64,000 nucleotides of DNA, taken from Sinomonas atrocyanea. GTDB taxonomy: Bacteria > Actinomycetota > Actinomycetes > Actinomycetales > Micrococcaceae. The stretch lies in NCBI RefSeq assembly GCF_030812675.1, contig NZ_JAUSTE010000006.1, forward strand, positions 62,001 to 126,000, read 5' to 3'. The notes below the pieces were generated by a model. The model was not told the DNA's origin and made no database searches. It worked only from the letters and a program-made list of their open reading frames with translations. Both the position numbers and the translations under genes were made by a program. Shown here one piece after another: positions 1 to 8,818 of this stretch. Position 1 is the first letter of the stretch; every line of letters begins with the position of its first letter.

Positions 1-263
1 TTGCGCTCGTGGTCGATGTGGAGACGGAGGAAGAGCTCGGACAGCCGCGAGCGCAGCACGTCCTCGTGGTCCAGCAGCGTGGTCCACGCCTTCTCGTCCC
101 GGCCGCCGTCGAGGTACGGGCCCTTCAGGAGGCGGACCAGGACGTGGCGGACCCGCAGCGGGAGGACGCCGGTGTCGCCGTCGTACAGGGCCGTGCCGGG
201 CACGAACGGCTCCTCCGGGGCGACCTCGGAGTCCAAGGGGGCGACCTCGGCAGCAGTTTCCAT
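1..263 (-). CDS. jetB: JetB (DUF4194), Wadjet anti-plasmid system, partial at left edge
   Basis: Only the first 87 codons are inside the window; the gene runs leftward past position 1. The start ATG (261-263) overlaps the jetA stop as ATGA, the usual coupling in jetABCD operons. After a variable head the protein reads [14 protein letters not shown], then ALLDHE-like and [14 protein letters not shown] blocks typical of the N-terminus of DUF4194, the MukE/kleisin-associated (KITE-like) subunit of the Wadjet SMC complex. By family knowledge, JetABC forms an SMC loop-extrusion complex and JetD cleaves circular plasmid DNA. The residue 6-17 region contains a 7-residue repeat (EVAP...EVAP) encoded by a 21-bp DNA repeat described separately. 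jetC and jetD should lie to the left, outside this window. Confidence 0.85.
   Translation of the reverse strand, partial: METAAEVAPLDSEVAPEEPFVPGTALYDGDTGVLPLRVRHVLVRLLKGPYLDGGRDEKAWTTLLDHEDVLRSRLSELFLRLHIDHER
217..250 (+). repeat. 21-bp phased repeat at start of jetB
   Basis: GGGGCGACCTCGG occurs at 217-229 and 238-250, exactly 21 bases apart. On the coding (minus) strand it reads GAGGTCGCCCC twice and encodes EVAPLDS then EVAPEEP. It matches the repeat in the gene at 11963. Confidence 0.8.
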
Positions 264-1777
264 CAGTTCTCCTCCCGGGAGGTCGCAGGGGCCATGGTGC
301 TCCGGACGCCTGCCGGCGCCCCCGCCGGTCCCACGGTCACCGTCGTGTTGGGGACGAAGGCGGTGCGCCGCGTCCCGTCGACCTGTTCGAATTCCAGCGG
401 CGCCCACGCGTCCCGGCCGAAGCCCACGCCCCGGTTGAGCAGGTGCCCGAGGAGCGCGCGGATCGAGTTGATGTGCTGCTCATCGGCGGGCAGCTGGGCC
501 CAGATATCGGGCAGCTCGGCGCGGCCGCCACCTGCCTCGAGGGCCACATCCACGGCTTCCCGCAGCGCCGCGGCCTTGGCCTTCCCCGTGCGGGCGGAGC
601 GGACGCGGTCCTCCCGGCCGAAGGAGATGGGGTCGGCGAGCCGGGGCGGCGGCGCGAGTTCGTCCGGGTCGAAGAGCTTGACCATGGACAGGGACTCGAA
701 CTCTGCGCCGAACAGCTCGGGGGCCGGCGCGAACCCCGACTCCTCGCGGACGTACGGGAGGTGGCGGACGGCCTGCTCCGCCCGCCGGATCGCGTCGCGG
801 AGCCGGACGGACTGGCGGTAGTCGTCGCTCTGGACATAGGTGTTCAGGCTCTCCGAGAGCTTGCCGTAGATGCGCTGGATCTGGGCGTTGGCCTCGCGCA
901 GCTCCGCTACGAGGTGCCGGAGGGTCTCGCGCTCCTCGTGCCCGAGGCCGTCGGCGAAGTCCCGGGAGAGGACCTCGGAGATGGCGCCCCGGAAGCGCAT
1001 CTGCTGCTCGGGGTCATCCAGGAACGCCGTGAACGAGCGGAAGGTGCGGCCCTCGCTGGAGGCGCGCAGCCGGCGGTCCGCCTCGAGGACCTGGGCCATC
1101 GTGGCGCCCTTCGTCAGCGACTCCTCGATGATCTGGTTGCGCAGCTGGCCCACCGAGTCCTCGATGCGGTCCCGCATGCGCTTGAAGTCGGCCGGGACGC
1201 CGGCGGCAAGGTCGAGGATGTTCTCGGCGGCCTCGAGGGCCGTCTCGTCGTCGAGGCTCCCGGTCTGCTCCCCGGCGCGCATGGCCCGCACGAGCTCGAG
1301 CCGCTCCTCGATCTCGGCCTCGAGGGCCTCGATCCTCGCGGTCGTGTCCGGGTTGGTCTCGCGCGCGAGCCTCTCCACGTCGCCGAGGAGTGTGCCGAGG
1401 CGCGATCCGGTCAGCGTGGACCGCTCGGAGGAGAGCGAGTCGAGGAACGCGAGCACGCGCGCCGTCGCCTCGGTGAGCTCGTACACGATCCGGCCGCCGT
1501 GCGCGCGGCGGGCGAGGAACCGGCGGCGGGTCCAGTCGTCGGCCACGGCGCGGCCGGTCGCGGCGCCGGCGGTGGGCGCGGCCCCGGAGGCGGCGTCGTG
1601 GGCGCGGAGGTCCTCGAGGAAGGCGTCGAGCTCCTCGTGGAACTGTTCGAGCTCCACCTGCGGGCGGTTGCGCGAGAACGCGGTCTGCAGCGCGGCGATG
1701 GTCCACGGGGCCGAGCGGGTGAGCGCCCACGCCGGCCCGCGGTGGAGCGACTCGAGCTCGGCGAGGCGGACCAGCAT
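263..1777 (-). CDS. jetA: JetA (DUF3375), Wadjet kleisin-like subunit
   Basis: This 504-residue protein matches the DUF3375 family, the MukF-like JetA/MksF subunit of Wadjet (MksBEFG) condensin-type plasmid defence. The N-terminus ([18 protein letters not shown]) resembles the family's winged-helix start. The middle carries the characteristic coiled-coil segment ([20 protein letters not shown], about residues 150-170), followed by the [14 protein letters not shown] and [18 protein letters not shown] blocks. I chose the ATG at 1777 because the homology begins there and the length fits the family. An upstream GTG at 1876 adds a low-complexity Pro/Ala stretch. No clear ribosome site precedes either start. 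The gene ends in a 4-base overlap with jetB, so the two are translationally coupled. It diverges from the Ter cluster across about 330 bases. Confidence 0.88.
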   Translation of the reverse strand: MLVRLAELESLHRGPAWALTRSAPWTIAALQTAFSRNRPQVELEQFHEELDAFLEDLRAHDAASGAAPTAGAATGRAVADDWTRRRFLARRAHGGRIVYELTEATARVLAFLDSLSSERSTLTGSRLGTLLGDVERLARETNPDTTARIEALEAEIEERLELVRAMRAGEQTGSLDDETALEAAENILDLAAGVPADFKRMRDRIEDSVGQLRNQIIEESLTKGATMAQVLEADRRLRASSEGRTFRSFTAFLDDPEQQMRFRGAISEVLSRDFADGLGHEERETLRHLVAELREANAQIQRIYGKLSESLNTYVQSDDYRQSVRLRDAIRRAEQAVRHLPYVREESGFAPAPELFGAEFESLSMVKLFDPDELAPPPRLADPISFGREDRVRSARTGKAKAAALREAVDVALEAGGGRAELPDIWAQLPADEQHINSIRALLGHLLNRGVGFGRDAWAPLEFEQVDGTRRTAFVPNTTVTVGPAGAPAGVRSTMAPATSREEN

Positions 1778-2110
1778 GGCGGACGACGGCGACCCCGCCG
1801 GCGCGGGTCCCTCGCCGCGCGCCGGGGTACGTGCAAGCGAGGGGGCCGGCAGCGGTCGCGGAGAGGGTTCTGGCACGGCTGACCACTCTACCGGGCGTCC
1901 ACCGGGCGTCCACCGGCACGGCAGGAACCCGTCCGGCCGTTCCCCCGTTGGAACACGAGAGAGACTGCTCGGACCGTGGGGATACAGAACTGTCGGCGCC
2001 CCGGGACATAATGGGCCTTGGCTGGTCTGGGGGGAACCGCTCCTCGGCTCGTGCAGCCTACTGATTGCCGCCCGGCACCCCGGGCCTGAACGAGGAGCTC
2101 TGCGCCCTAC
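1778..2110. other. Divergent intergenic region, jetA versus Ter cluster
   Basis: No gene is supported in these 333 bases; the long open frames here are antisense shadows. A direct repeat of ACCGGGCGTCCACC type sits near 1890-1915. A CATAAT hexamer at 2007-2012 could be a -10 box for the rightward DUF475 gene, about 100 bases upstream of its start, but no good -35 partner is visible. This gap must hold the promoters of both the Wadjet operon and the first Ter operon. Confidence 0.4.
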
Positions 2111-3211
2111 GTGTTTCTGAAGACGTTCGGTTGGTCCTTCGGCGTGAGCGCCGTAGCGCTCGTCGTGGCCTTCGTCTACGGGGGCCCGCAGGCCCTCTTC
2201 CTCGCGCTGGTCCTGGGCATCCTCGAGGTGAGCCTGAGCTTCGACAACGCAGTGGTCAATGCCCGCATCCTCGAGCGCATGAACCCGTTCTGGCAGCGGA
2301 TGTTCCTCACCGTCGGCGTCATCATCGCCGTGTTCGGCATGCGGGTGCTGTTCCCGCTGCTCATCGTCGGCGTCACCGCGAAGCTCAACCCGGTCGAGGC
2401 GGTCCAGCTCGCCCTGGCCAAGGGCCCCATCGAGGAGCCGGGCACCTACGCCTACGTCCTCCACCACGCCCACCCGCAGATCGCCGCGTTCGGCGGCATC
2501 TTCCTGCTCATGATCTTCCTCGACTTCATGTTCGAGGACCGCGAACTCAAGTGGCTGCACTGGTTCGAGGCGCCGCTGGCGAGGATCGGCCGGATGAACG
2601 GGGCCTCGCTCGTGGTCGGGCTCTTCGCCCTCGGCCTCATCGGCCAGCTCTCGGGCCCCGAGCTCCAGGGCAGCGTCCTGATGGCCGGCATCTTCGGCAT
2701 GGTGACGTACTTCCTGGTCCAGGGCCTCGGCGAGCTCTTCGACACCGGAGACGAGGACGAGGACGCCGAGCCCTCCGAGCCGGCGGCCGCGGCCGGGACG
2801 CGCCCCAACAAGGCGATCCAGGTGGCCGGCAAGGCCGCGTTCATGCTGTTCCTCTACCTCGAGGTCATCGACGCCTCGTTCTCGTTCGACGGCGTCATCG
2901 GCGCGTTCGCCATCACGTCGGACCCGATCATCATCGCGCTCGGCCTCGGCCTGATCGGCGCGATGTTCGTCCGCTCGCTCACGGTCTACCTCGTCCGCCA
3001 GGGCACCCTCGACGAATTCGAGTACCTCGACCACGGCGCGCACTGGGCCATCGGCGCCCTCGCGGTGATCCTCCTGATCACGATCGGCGTCGAGGTCAGC
3101 GAGGTCATCACCGGCCTCATCGGCGTGGTCTTCATCGGGGCCGCCTTCGTCGCCTCCGTGATGCGCAACCGGCGCAAGGCCCTCGAACCCGAGCACGCCG
3201 CCACCGCCTGA
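2111..3211 (+). CDS. DUF475 family integral membrane protein (TerC-like)
   Basis: This 366-residue polytopic membrane protein belongs to DUF475, a relative of TerC. Two acidic membrane signatures stand out: LSFDNAVVNA (about residues 40-50) and DASFSFDGVIGAFA (about 255-270). This duplicated S-F-D-N/G pattern, with aspartates buried in helices, is what TerC-like proteins use for metal-linked transport. A hydrophilic acidic loop (DTGDEDEDAEPSEP, about 215-230) separates the halves, and the tail is basic. The start is GTG at 2111, without a strong ribosome site. It opens the Ter operon, with terD1 44 bases downstream. Family knowledge links TerC-type proteins with TerD at the membrane in metal stress responses and manganese export. 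The substrate of this copy is unknown. Confidence 0.85.
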   Translation: MFLKTFGWSFGVSAVALVVAFVYGGPQALFLALVLGILEVSLSFDNAVVNARILERMNPFWQRMFLTVGVIIAVFGMRVLFPLLIVGVTAKLNPVEAVQLALAKGPIEEPGTYAYVLHHAHPQIAAFGGIFLLMIFLDFMFEDRELKWLHWFEAPLARIGRMNGASLVVGLFALGLIGQLSGPELQGSVLMAGIFGMVTYFLVQGLGELFDTGDEDEDAEPSEPAAAAGTRPNKAIQVAGKAAFMLFLYLEVIDASFSFDGVIGAFAITSDPIIIALGLGLIGAMFVRSLTVYLVRQGTLDEFEYLDHGAHWAIGALAVILLITIGVEVSEVITGLIGVVFIGAAFVASVMRNRRKALEPEHAATA

Positions 3212-3254
3212 GAAGGACATCCGCACCCTGTAGGGACAACGTAAGGAGCACACC

Positions 3255-3854
3255 GTGGGACTGAGCTTGCAGAAGGGGCAGGGCCTCTCGCTGACCAAGA
3301 AGGACGGCTCTGGCATGACCCAGGTCCGCCTCGGACTGGGATGGGATGCTGTCGAACAGCCCCGCAAGGGACTCTTCGGCAGCCTCTTCGGCGGCGGCGC
3401 CACGGAGATCGACCTGGATGCCTCAGCCATCCTCTACAACGCCGGCCGCCAGCCGCTCGACACGGTCTTCTTCAACCAGCTCACGAGCAAGGACGGCTCG
3501 ATCCGGCACACGGGCGACAACCTCACCGGTGCCGGCGAGGGCGACGACGAGACCATCATGGTCAACCTGCCGTCCGTCAACGGCGCGGTCGAGCACATCG
3601 TCTTCGTCATCACCAGCTACTCGCAGCAGACGTTCAACGAGGTCCGCAATGCGTTCTGCCGGATCGTGGACGACTCCGCCGCCGGCAGCCCCGAGGTGGC
3701 CCGCTACACGCTCACCGAGCAGGGGCCCACCACGGGCATGATCATGGCCAAGCTCTCCCGCGAGGGTGCAGGCTGGAAGTTCACGGCCATCGGGCAGCCT
3801 GCGAACGGCCGCACGGTGGGCGACCTCGTCGGCCCGTCGGCCGCCGTCCTGTAG
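3255..3854 (+). CDS. TerD family stress protein 1
   Basis: This 199-residue protein has the TerD fold, a cytoplasmic Ca2+-binding beta-sandwich found in tellurite/phage/colicin resistance loci. The start GTG is 7 bases after AAGGAG. The N-terminus LQKGQGLSLTKK is the standard TerD opening. The metal-binding region shows EIDLDASA (about residue 55) and GDNLTGAGEGDDE (about 90-103), with the acidic residues that coordinate calcium intact. Compared with its two neighbours it carries a short insertion, QPRKGLFGSLFGGG (about 35-48). Interestingly, a GSLFGG string also begins the unrelated gene at 8819. It is first of three tandem terD genes upstream of telA. Confidence 0.92.
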   Translation: MGLSLQKGQGLSLTKKDGSGMTQVRLGLGWDAVEQPRKGLFGSLFGGGATEIDLDASAILYNAGRQPLDTVFFNQLTSKDGSIRHTGDNLTGAGEGDDETIMVNLPSVNGAVEHIVFVITSYSQQTFNEVRNAFCRIVDDSAAGSPEVARYTLTEQGPTTGMIMAKLSREGAGWKFTAIGQPANGRTVGDLVGPSAAVL

Positions 3855-3887
3855 ACCACCGAACCACCGCACATCACAAGGAGCACC

Positions 3888-4469
3888 GTGGCAAGCCTCA
3901 CCCTCAGCAAGGGCAGCAACCTCTCCCTGACCAAGGCCGATCCCGGCCTCACCCGCGCCATGGTGGGCCTCGGCTGGGACCCGCGCACCACCGCGGGCGA
4001 GATGTTCGACCTCGACGCGAGCGCCCTGCTCGTCTCGGCCCGCGGCAAGGTCCGCAACAACGACGACTTCATCTTCTATAACCAGCTCGAGGCCAAGGAC
4101 GGCTCGGTGGTCCACCAGGGCGACAACCGCACCGGCGAGGGCGAGGGCGACGACGAGCAGATCCTCATCGACCTGACGAAGGTGGCTGGCGACGTCGACA
4201 AGGTCGTCATCGTGGTCTCGATCGACCAGGCGGAGGCGCGGCGCCAGAACTTCGGCATGGTCAGGGGCGCGTTCTGCCGGGTCGTCAACGACGTCACCGG
4301 CCAGGAGGTGGTCCGCTACGACCTCACCGAGGACGCCGCGAGCGAGACCTGCATGATCTTCGCCGAGATCTACCGGCACGGCGGCGAATGGAAGTTCCGC
4401 GCGGTCGGCCAGGGCTACGCGAGCGGCCTGGCCGGGCTGGCCACCGACTTCGGCGTCGTCCTCGACTGA
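3888..4469 (+). CDS. TerD family stress protein 2
   Basis: This 193-residue TerD protein begins with GTG right after ACAAGGAGCACC, the leader shared by all genes in this stretch. It opens with [13 protein letters not shown] and has a complete calcium-site pattern: DLDASALL, then NDDFIFYNQ, then [14 protein letters not shown]. It is very similar to the copy immediately downstream (4504), differing mainly in surface positions, so the two look like a tandem duplication. By family knowledge TerD proteins bind Ca2+ and associate with TerC-like membrane partners. A role in tolerance of tellurite or other oxyanion or envelope stress is inferred from that and from the telA neighbour. Confidence 0.93.
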   Translation: MASLTLSKGSNLSLTKADPGLTRAMVGLGWDPRTTAGEMFDLDASALLVSARGKVRNNDDFIFYNQLEAKDGSVVHQGDNRTGEGEGDDEQILIDLTKVAGDVDKVVIVVSIDQAEARRQNFGMVRGAFCRVVNDVTGQEVVRYDLTEDAASETCMIFAEIYRHGGEWKFRAVGQGYASGLAGLATDFGVVLD

Positions 4470-4503
4470 CACCGCATCCGAGACAGAAGAAGGAGCACTT
4501 CAC

Positions 4504-5085
4504 ATGGCGGGACTGACCCTGACCAAGGGCGGCAATCTCTCTCTGACCAAGACCGATCCCGGCCTCACCAAGGCGATCGTGGGGCTCGGCTGGGATCCGC
4601 GGACGACGACGGGCGACGCCTTCGACCTCGACGCGTCGGCGCTGCTCGTGGGAGCCAGCGGCAAGGTCCGCTCCGACGCGGACTTCATCTTCTACAACCA
4701 GAAGCAGTCCCCCGACGGCGCGGTGACCCATCTGGGCGACAACCGCACGGGCGAGGGCGAGGGCGACGACGAGCAGATCCAGGTCGACCTGACCAAGGTG
4801 GCGGCGGACGTCGAGCGCATCGTCGTGGTGGTGAGCATCGACCAGGCCGAGGGCCGCCGGCAGAACTTCGGCATGGTCCGCTCGGCGTACTGCCGGATCG
4901 TCAACGAGGGCACGAACGCCGAGGTGGTCCGCTACGACCTCTCCGAGGACGCCGCGAGCGAGACCTGCATGATCTTCGCCGAGCTCTACCGCAACGCCGG
5001 CGAATGGAAGTTCAAGGCTGTCGGCCAGGGCTACGCGAGCGGCCTCGCCGGCGTCGCGACCGACTTCGGCGTGAACCTCGGCTGA
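4504..5085 (+). CDS. TerD family stress protein 3
   Basis: This 193-residue TerD paralogue starts with ATG after AAGGAGCACTTCAC. Key features are [13 protein letters not shown] at the start, [21 protein letters not shown] and [14 protein letters not shown], so the calcium-binding acidic residues are all present. It ends [17 protein letters not shown], nearly identical to the end of the preceding copy. It is third of the tandem terD genes and lies 38 bases before telA. The repeated leader and tight spacing suggest one transcript from DUF475 through telA. Confidence 0.93.
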   Translation: MAGLTLTKGGNLSLTKTDPGLTKAIVGLGWDPRTTTGDAFDLDASALLVGASGKVRSDADFIFYNQKQSPDGAVTHLGDNRTGEGEGDDEQIQVDLTKVAADVERIVVVVSIDQAEGRRQNFGMVRSAYCRIVNEGTNAEVVRYDLSEDAASETCMIFAELYRNAGEWKFKAVGQGYASGLAGVATDFGVNLG

Positions 5086-5123
5086 CGCAGCCCTCCCACC
5101 CACCTTCTGCAAGGAGCACCTCG

Positions 5124-6326
5124 ATGTCCATCTCCCTGACCCCGCCGGATCCCACCGAGTCCGAGAACGCCCTCGTGCTGCAGGCGCCGGAGCCCGCCCC
5201 CGTCATCCAGGAGGAGCAGGCCCCCGGCATGGTCCCGGTCCCCACCGAGCGCCAGACCGAGATCGCCAGCCAGGCGAAGGCCTACGTGGCCGAGATCGCC
5301 GCGATGGACTCGCGCAGCCCGGAGTTCCAGCAGAAGGTCGAGGGCCTCAACCGGTTCGCCGGGCGGGAGATGGTCGCGTCCTCGGACGCCTCGAGCAGGA
5401 TGCTCGACCGCTCGAGCACCTCCCTCGCGAGTGCCAAGAAGTCGAACAACAGTGCGCAGATGTACGTCGCGTCCACGCTCGGCGAGCTGCGCTCCACCGT
5501 CGAGGACCTCACCCCGGGCCAGGAGCTCAGTGCGGGCCGGAAGATCCTGGGCTTCGTGCCGGGCGGGAACAAGCTGGCCCGCTACTTCCAGCGCTACGAG
5601 TCGGCCCAGACCCAGCTGGACAAGATCATCAAGTCGCTCATGGCCGGCCAGGACGCCCTCATGAAGGACAACGCCTCGCTTGCCCAGGAGAAGACGAACC
5701 TCTGGGAGACGATGAAGCAGCTGTCGGAGTACGCGGTCTTCGCCCAGGAGCTGGACAGGGCCACGGTCGAGAAGATCGAGGAGGTCCGCCGCAGCGGCCA
5801 GACCGAGCACGCGCAGCAGCTCGAGTCGGACGTGCTGTTCCCGGTGCGCCAGCGCCGCCAGGACATCCTCACCCAGCTCGCCGTCTCGGTGCAGGGCTAC
5901 CTCGCGATCGACATGATCCGGAAGAACAACACCGAGCTCATCAAGGGCGTGGACCGCGCCCGCACCACCACGATCAGCGCCCTCCGCACTGCCGTGATCG
6001 TCGCGCAGGCGCTCGCCAACCAGAAGCTCGTCCTGGACCAGATCGACGCGATCAACACGACGACGAACAACATGATCCTGCGCACCTCGGAGATGCTGAA
6101 GGACCAGACCGCGCGCATCCACCAGCAGGCCTCCTCCTCGGGCGTCTCGGTCCAGACGCTCGAGAAGGCGTTCGCGAACATCTACCAGACGATGGATGCC
6201 ATCGACACGTTCCGCTCGCAGGCGGCCAAGAGCATGGAGAGCACGGTCCAGGCGCTCGAGACGGGCCTCGAGAAGTCGCGCCCGTACATCGAGCGCGTGC
6301 GCCGGCAGGAGGGCAACGCGGGCTAG
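5124..6326 (+). CDS. TelA-type toxic anion resistance protein
   Basis: This 400-residue, mostly helical cytoplasmic protein belongs to the TelA/KlaA family linked to tellurite and other toxic-anion resistance. Its start ATG at 5124 follows AAGGAGCACCTCG. Family blocks visible are SLGELRSTVEDLTPG-like text (about 115-130), GRKILGFVPGGNKLARYFQRY (about 140-160), KTNLWETMKQLSEY (about 190) and IRKNNTELIKGVDRARTTT (about 270-290), which is the most conserved TelA segment. Residues 300-400 are predicted coiled coil. The biochemical function of TelA is not established in the literature I know. It ends the first Ter operon, and its stop codon shares the CTAG tetramer at 6323-6326 with the stop of the opposing gene. 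Confidence 0.92.
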   Translation: MSISLTPPDPTESENALVLQAPEPAPVIQEEQAPGMVPVPTERQTEIASQAKAYVAEIAAMDSRSPEFQQKVEGLNRFAGREMVASSDASSRMLDRSSTSLASAKKSNNSAQMYVASTLGELRSTVEDLTPGQELSAGRKILGFVPGGNKLARYFQRYESAQTQLDKIIKSLMAGQDALMKDNASLAQEKTNLWETMKQLSEYAVFAQELDRATVEKIEEVRRSGQTEHAQQLESDVLFPVRQRRQDILTQLAVSVQGYLAIDMIRKNNTELIKGVDRARTTTISALRTAVIVAQALANQKLVLDQIDAINTTTNNMILRTSEMLKDQTARIHQQASSSGVSVQTLEKAFANIYQTMDAIDTFRSQAAKSMESTVQALETGLEKSRPYIERVRRQEGNAG

Positions 6327-7540
6327 GCCTGGTCGCCGGCCTCGTCCTCGTCGTCGAAGCCCTCCTCGAACTCGTCCTCGTCCCCGGCCTCCTCCTCGTA
6401 GTCCACGACCGCGTCGTACACGGCGTCGAGGGCGGGGACGGGCACGTTGACCATGCCGTCCGAGGTGTCGGCGAGGCCGAGGGCCTCGAGCTCGCGGATC
6501 TCGCGCAGCAGGGCCTCCGAGAGGCCCTGGAGCTGCTGGGCGGCCCCGGGGCCGAGCTCATCCTCGTCCTCCTCGGCCTCGCCGTCCTCGGCGAGGCCGG
6601 TGCCCAGGGACGCGACGTCCTCGAGGGGGAACGGCTGCTGGTGGACCGCGGCGGTGAGGATCGTCGTGAGCACGGCGGCGGTCTCGCCGTCCGGAGTCCC
6701 GGGAGCACCGTCGGTGCACGCGGCGACCACGATCTCCGTGCCGAGGAACTGGGCCTCGAGCCGCCCGAGCCCGTCGGTGCCGCCCAGATCCGCGGCGCCC
6801 TCGCCGGCGCGGGCCACGCCGCCGGCGGTGTCCACGAGCTCGGCGTTGACCATGGCCTCCCAGAGCCTCTGGGCGCGGGCCTCGGAGCCGACCACCTCGG
6901 CGGCGGACGCCAGCGCGTCGGCCGGGAGGGTCGCGTCCGGGGTGACCTCGCGGCCGGTGCCGAGCCAGTCGAGCAGTGCCCGGGCGTGCTGCACGAACGG
7001 GGCACCGGAGGCGAAGGCTGCGGCCTCCTCCTCGCTGGCCTGGGGCAGGTTGGCCCGGGGCCCCTCGTCGACGATCCCGCCGAGCGCCTCGGCCTGCGCG
7101 TCGAGCACCTCGGCGACGGCCTCGAGCTCCTCGGCGGTCCCCTCCCAGCGGCCGGTCTCCTCGAGGAAGGTGAGCCAGTCGATCAGGGTGCCGATCACGT
7201 AGCGCTGGTCGTCGATCGACTGGTCCTCGTTGTCCGCGGCGGCGGCGACGTCCTCGAGGAACGGCGGGAGGAAGCCGGCCACGTGGTCGGGGTCGAGCCG
7301 GAGGGACGGCGTGCCCTTGGCGAGGCTCGAGACGATCGTGACGAACATCTTCACGACGGTAAGCTGGCCGGCCGCGAAGCCCGCGAGGTCGGCCTCCTCC
7401 CGCGAGGCCCAGGCGACGTACTCGGGGGTGAGGCCGTCGATCATGAGGTCGATGCTGCGGCGCCGCCGCTCGTAGTCGTTCCTCGAGGTCGTGGTGCGCG
7501 GGCGGGTGTTCTTCGGCTTGCGTGTGCGGCTCTTCGGCAT
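6323..7540 (-). CDS. Conserved hypothetical protein with acidic C-terminal tail
   Basis: I do not recognise a named family in this 405-residue protein. It opens with a strongly basic stretch (MPKSRTRKPKNTRPRTTTSR) followed by DYERRRRSIDLMIDGLTPEYVAWASREEADL, which looks like a conserved helical module. The middle is helical and acidic. The last 35 residues are almost all Asp and Glu (YEEEAGDEDEFEEGFDDEDE), a charge polarity that could suit binding a basic partner or divalent metal. It is not secreted: there is no signal peptide or membrane helix. It lies between the two Ter operons but on the opposite strand, converging on telA with overlapping stops. Whether it belongs to the Ter system is unknown. 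Confidence 0.75.
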   Translation of the reverse strand: MPKSRTRKPKNTRPRTTTSRNDYERRRRSIDLMIDGLTPEYVAWASREEADLAGFAAGQLTVVKMFVTIVSSLAKGTPSLRLDPDHVAGFLPPFLEDVAAAADNEDQSIDDQRYVIGTLIDWLTFLEETGRWEGTAEELEAVAEVLDAQAEALGGIVDEGPRANLPQASEEEAAAFASGAPFVQHARALLDWLGTGREVTPDATLPADALASAAEVVGSEARAQRLWEAMVNAELVDTAGGVARAGEGAADLGGTDGLGRLEAQFLGTEIVVAACTDGAPGTPDGETAAVLTTILTAAVHQQPFPLEDVASLGTGLAEDGEAEEDEDELGPGAAQQLQGLSEALLREIRELEALGLADTSDGMVNVPVPALDAVYDAVVDYEEEAGDEDEFEEGFDDEDEAGDQA

Positions 7541-7636
7541 GAGAAGAGCCTACGCCGCCCGCAACACGGCGGCGGTCCCCTGCCTGCGCCGGCGGGGGCC
7601 TCGGCAGTGCGGGGGGCGACGCCAGCGGCGCAGGGG

Positions 7637-8236
7637 TCAGGGCGCCGTCGGCTTGCCGGTCCGCTGCCGGGCGGCGAGCAGATCGAGGACGTCCTGGGCG
7701 GTCCCGGTCTCCCCCAGACGCGGGAACACGGCCGAGACGGCGTACTCGTGCGCGCCGGGGCTGAAGTCGGTCATGGCATCGACCGCGAGTGCCACCGAGT
7801 AGCCGAGGTCGTGGGCGGCGCGGGCCGTGGACTCGACGCCCATGCTCGTGGAGATCCCGGCCAGGACGATCTGGGTCACGCCGAGCCCGCGCAGGACCGC
7901 GTCGAGGTCCGTGGTCGCGAAGGCGCCCACGCTGCGCTTGGTGAGCAGCACGTCGTCGTCGGCGGTGTGCAGGCCCTCGACGAGGGCCGCGAAGTCCTCG
8001 GGCAGCTCCGCCGGCAGCCGCCGTCCCAGTTCGGTCCGGCCGGCCGGGGCGCCGGCGACGTTGACGAGGACCACGGGCAGGCTGGCGGCCCGGAACGCAT
8101 CGGCGAGACGCGTCGACGCGGCGACGACGTCCGGGATGCGTGGCGTCCCCGAGGGCTCCTGGGGCCGGCCCGTGATCCCCTTCTGCAGGTCGATGACCAC
8201 GAGGGCGGTCCTAGGGTCGAGGGCAGTGAGGGCCAT
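7637..8236 (-). CDS. Isochorismatase-fold hydrolase lacking the catalytic cysteine
   Basis: This 199-residue protein has the isochorismatase/cysteine-hydrolase fold. VVIDLQ supplies the conserved Asp16 and LLTKRS supplies Lys100. Where amidohydrolase members (nicotinamidase, N-carbamoylsarcosine hydrolase type) have Cys in a C-V-x-S-T motif, this protein reads GISTSMGVEST, with Gly133. True isochorismatases such as PhzD also lack the cysteine, so it may hydrolyse an enol ether rather than an amide, or be non-catalytic. No phenazine, siderophore or isochorismate synthase gene is nearby. It lies 42 bases downstream of the marR-like gene on the same strand, so it is probably co-transcribed with, and controlled by, that regulator. 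Confidence 0.85.
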   Translation of the reverse strand: MALTALDPRTALVVIDLQKGITGRPQEPSGTPRIPDVVAASTRLADAFRAASLPVVLVNVAGAPAGRTELGRRLPAELPEDFAALVEGLHTADDDVLLTKRSVGAFATTDLDAVLRGLGVTQIVLAGISTSMGVESTARAAHDLGYSVALAVDAMTDFSPGAHEYAVSAVFPRLGETGTAQDVLDLLAARQRTGKPTAP

Positions 8237-8278
8237 GGCTGGACTCCTTGGGGGGTCGGGGTTCGGTCCGGACCGGGC

Positions 8279-8728
8279 TCAGCCGGCGTCGGCGATGCGG
8301 GCCAGGAGGGCGAGGGCGTCGCGGAGCCGGGCGAGCTCGTCCGCGTCCAGCTCGCGGGCCAGGGTGCGCTGCAGCCAGTCCTCCTTGGCGAGCCGGTGGG
8401 CGGCGAACTGCTCTCGGGCCTCCGGGGTGAGGGACAGGGGCGCCTTGCGCCCGTCGGCGGGGTCGGGATCGCGGCGCAGCAGCCCGGCAACCTCGAGCGC
8501 CGCGACGGTGGCGCCCATGGACTGCGGGCGCACCCCTTCAGCGCGGGCGAGCCCGCTCACGGTGGCCGGGCCGTCCCGCTCGAGCCGGACGAGGACGTTG
8601 ATCTGGGACCCGGTGAGGTCCACGGGGTCCGCCTGCTGGCGCAGCCGGCGGCTGAGGCGGGCGAGCACCGGCCGGAGCTCGCCGGCGAGGGCTGCAGCCT
8701 CGGGGCCGGCCGCGCGGTCTGTCTCCAT
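8279..8728 (-). CDS. MarR family transcriptional regulator
   Basis: The protein is a winged-helix MarR regulator of about 149 residues. The DNA-binding core reads LTGSQINVLVRLERDGPATVSGLARAEG followed by the recognition helix and the wing DPADGRKAPLSLT, where the D-x-R-x-x motif is typical. The ATG at 8728 starts METDRAAG; a second ATG at 8746 would add six residues, and neither has a good ribosome site. It precedes the isochorismatase-fold gene by 42 bases in the same direction and diverges from the second Ter operon, with 90 bases between. It likely represses its own two-gene operon in response to a small aromatic ligand, as many MarR proteins do; the ligand is unknown. Confidence 0.88.
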   Translation of the reverse strand: METDRAAGPEAAALAGELRPVLARLSRRLRQQADPVDLTGSQINVLVRLERDGPATVSGLARAEGVRPQSMGATVAALEVAGLLRRDPDPADGRKAPLSLTPEAREQFAAHRLAKEDWLQRTLARELDADELARLRDALALLARIADAG

Positions 8729-8818
8729 CCGCCCATTCCAGCACATGCGAAGGAACCTGCACAGCCTCCTTCAGGGTTTCCCGGCGCCGATCACAGCGCG
8801 AGCGGCTAAGGTGAATCC

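Noticed and set aside
263-3430. A 1055-codon minus-strand open frame
   Set aside because: Only its last 504 codons are jetA. The upstream part is antisense to the DUF475 gene and shows the biased composition of a high-GC shadow frame.
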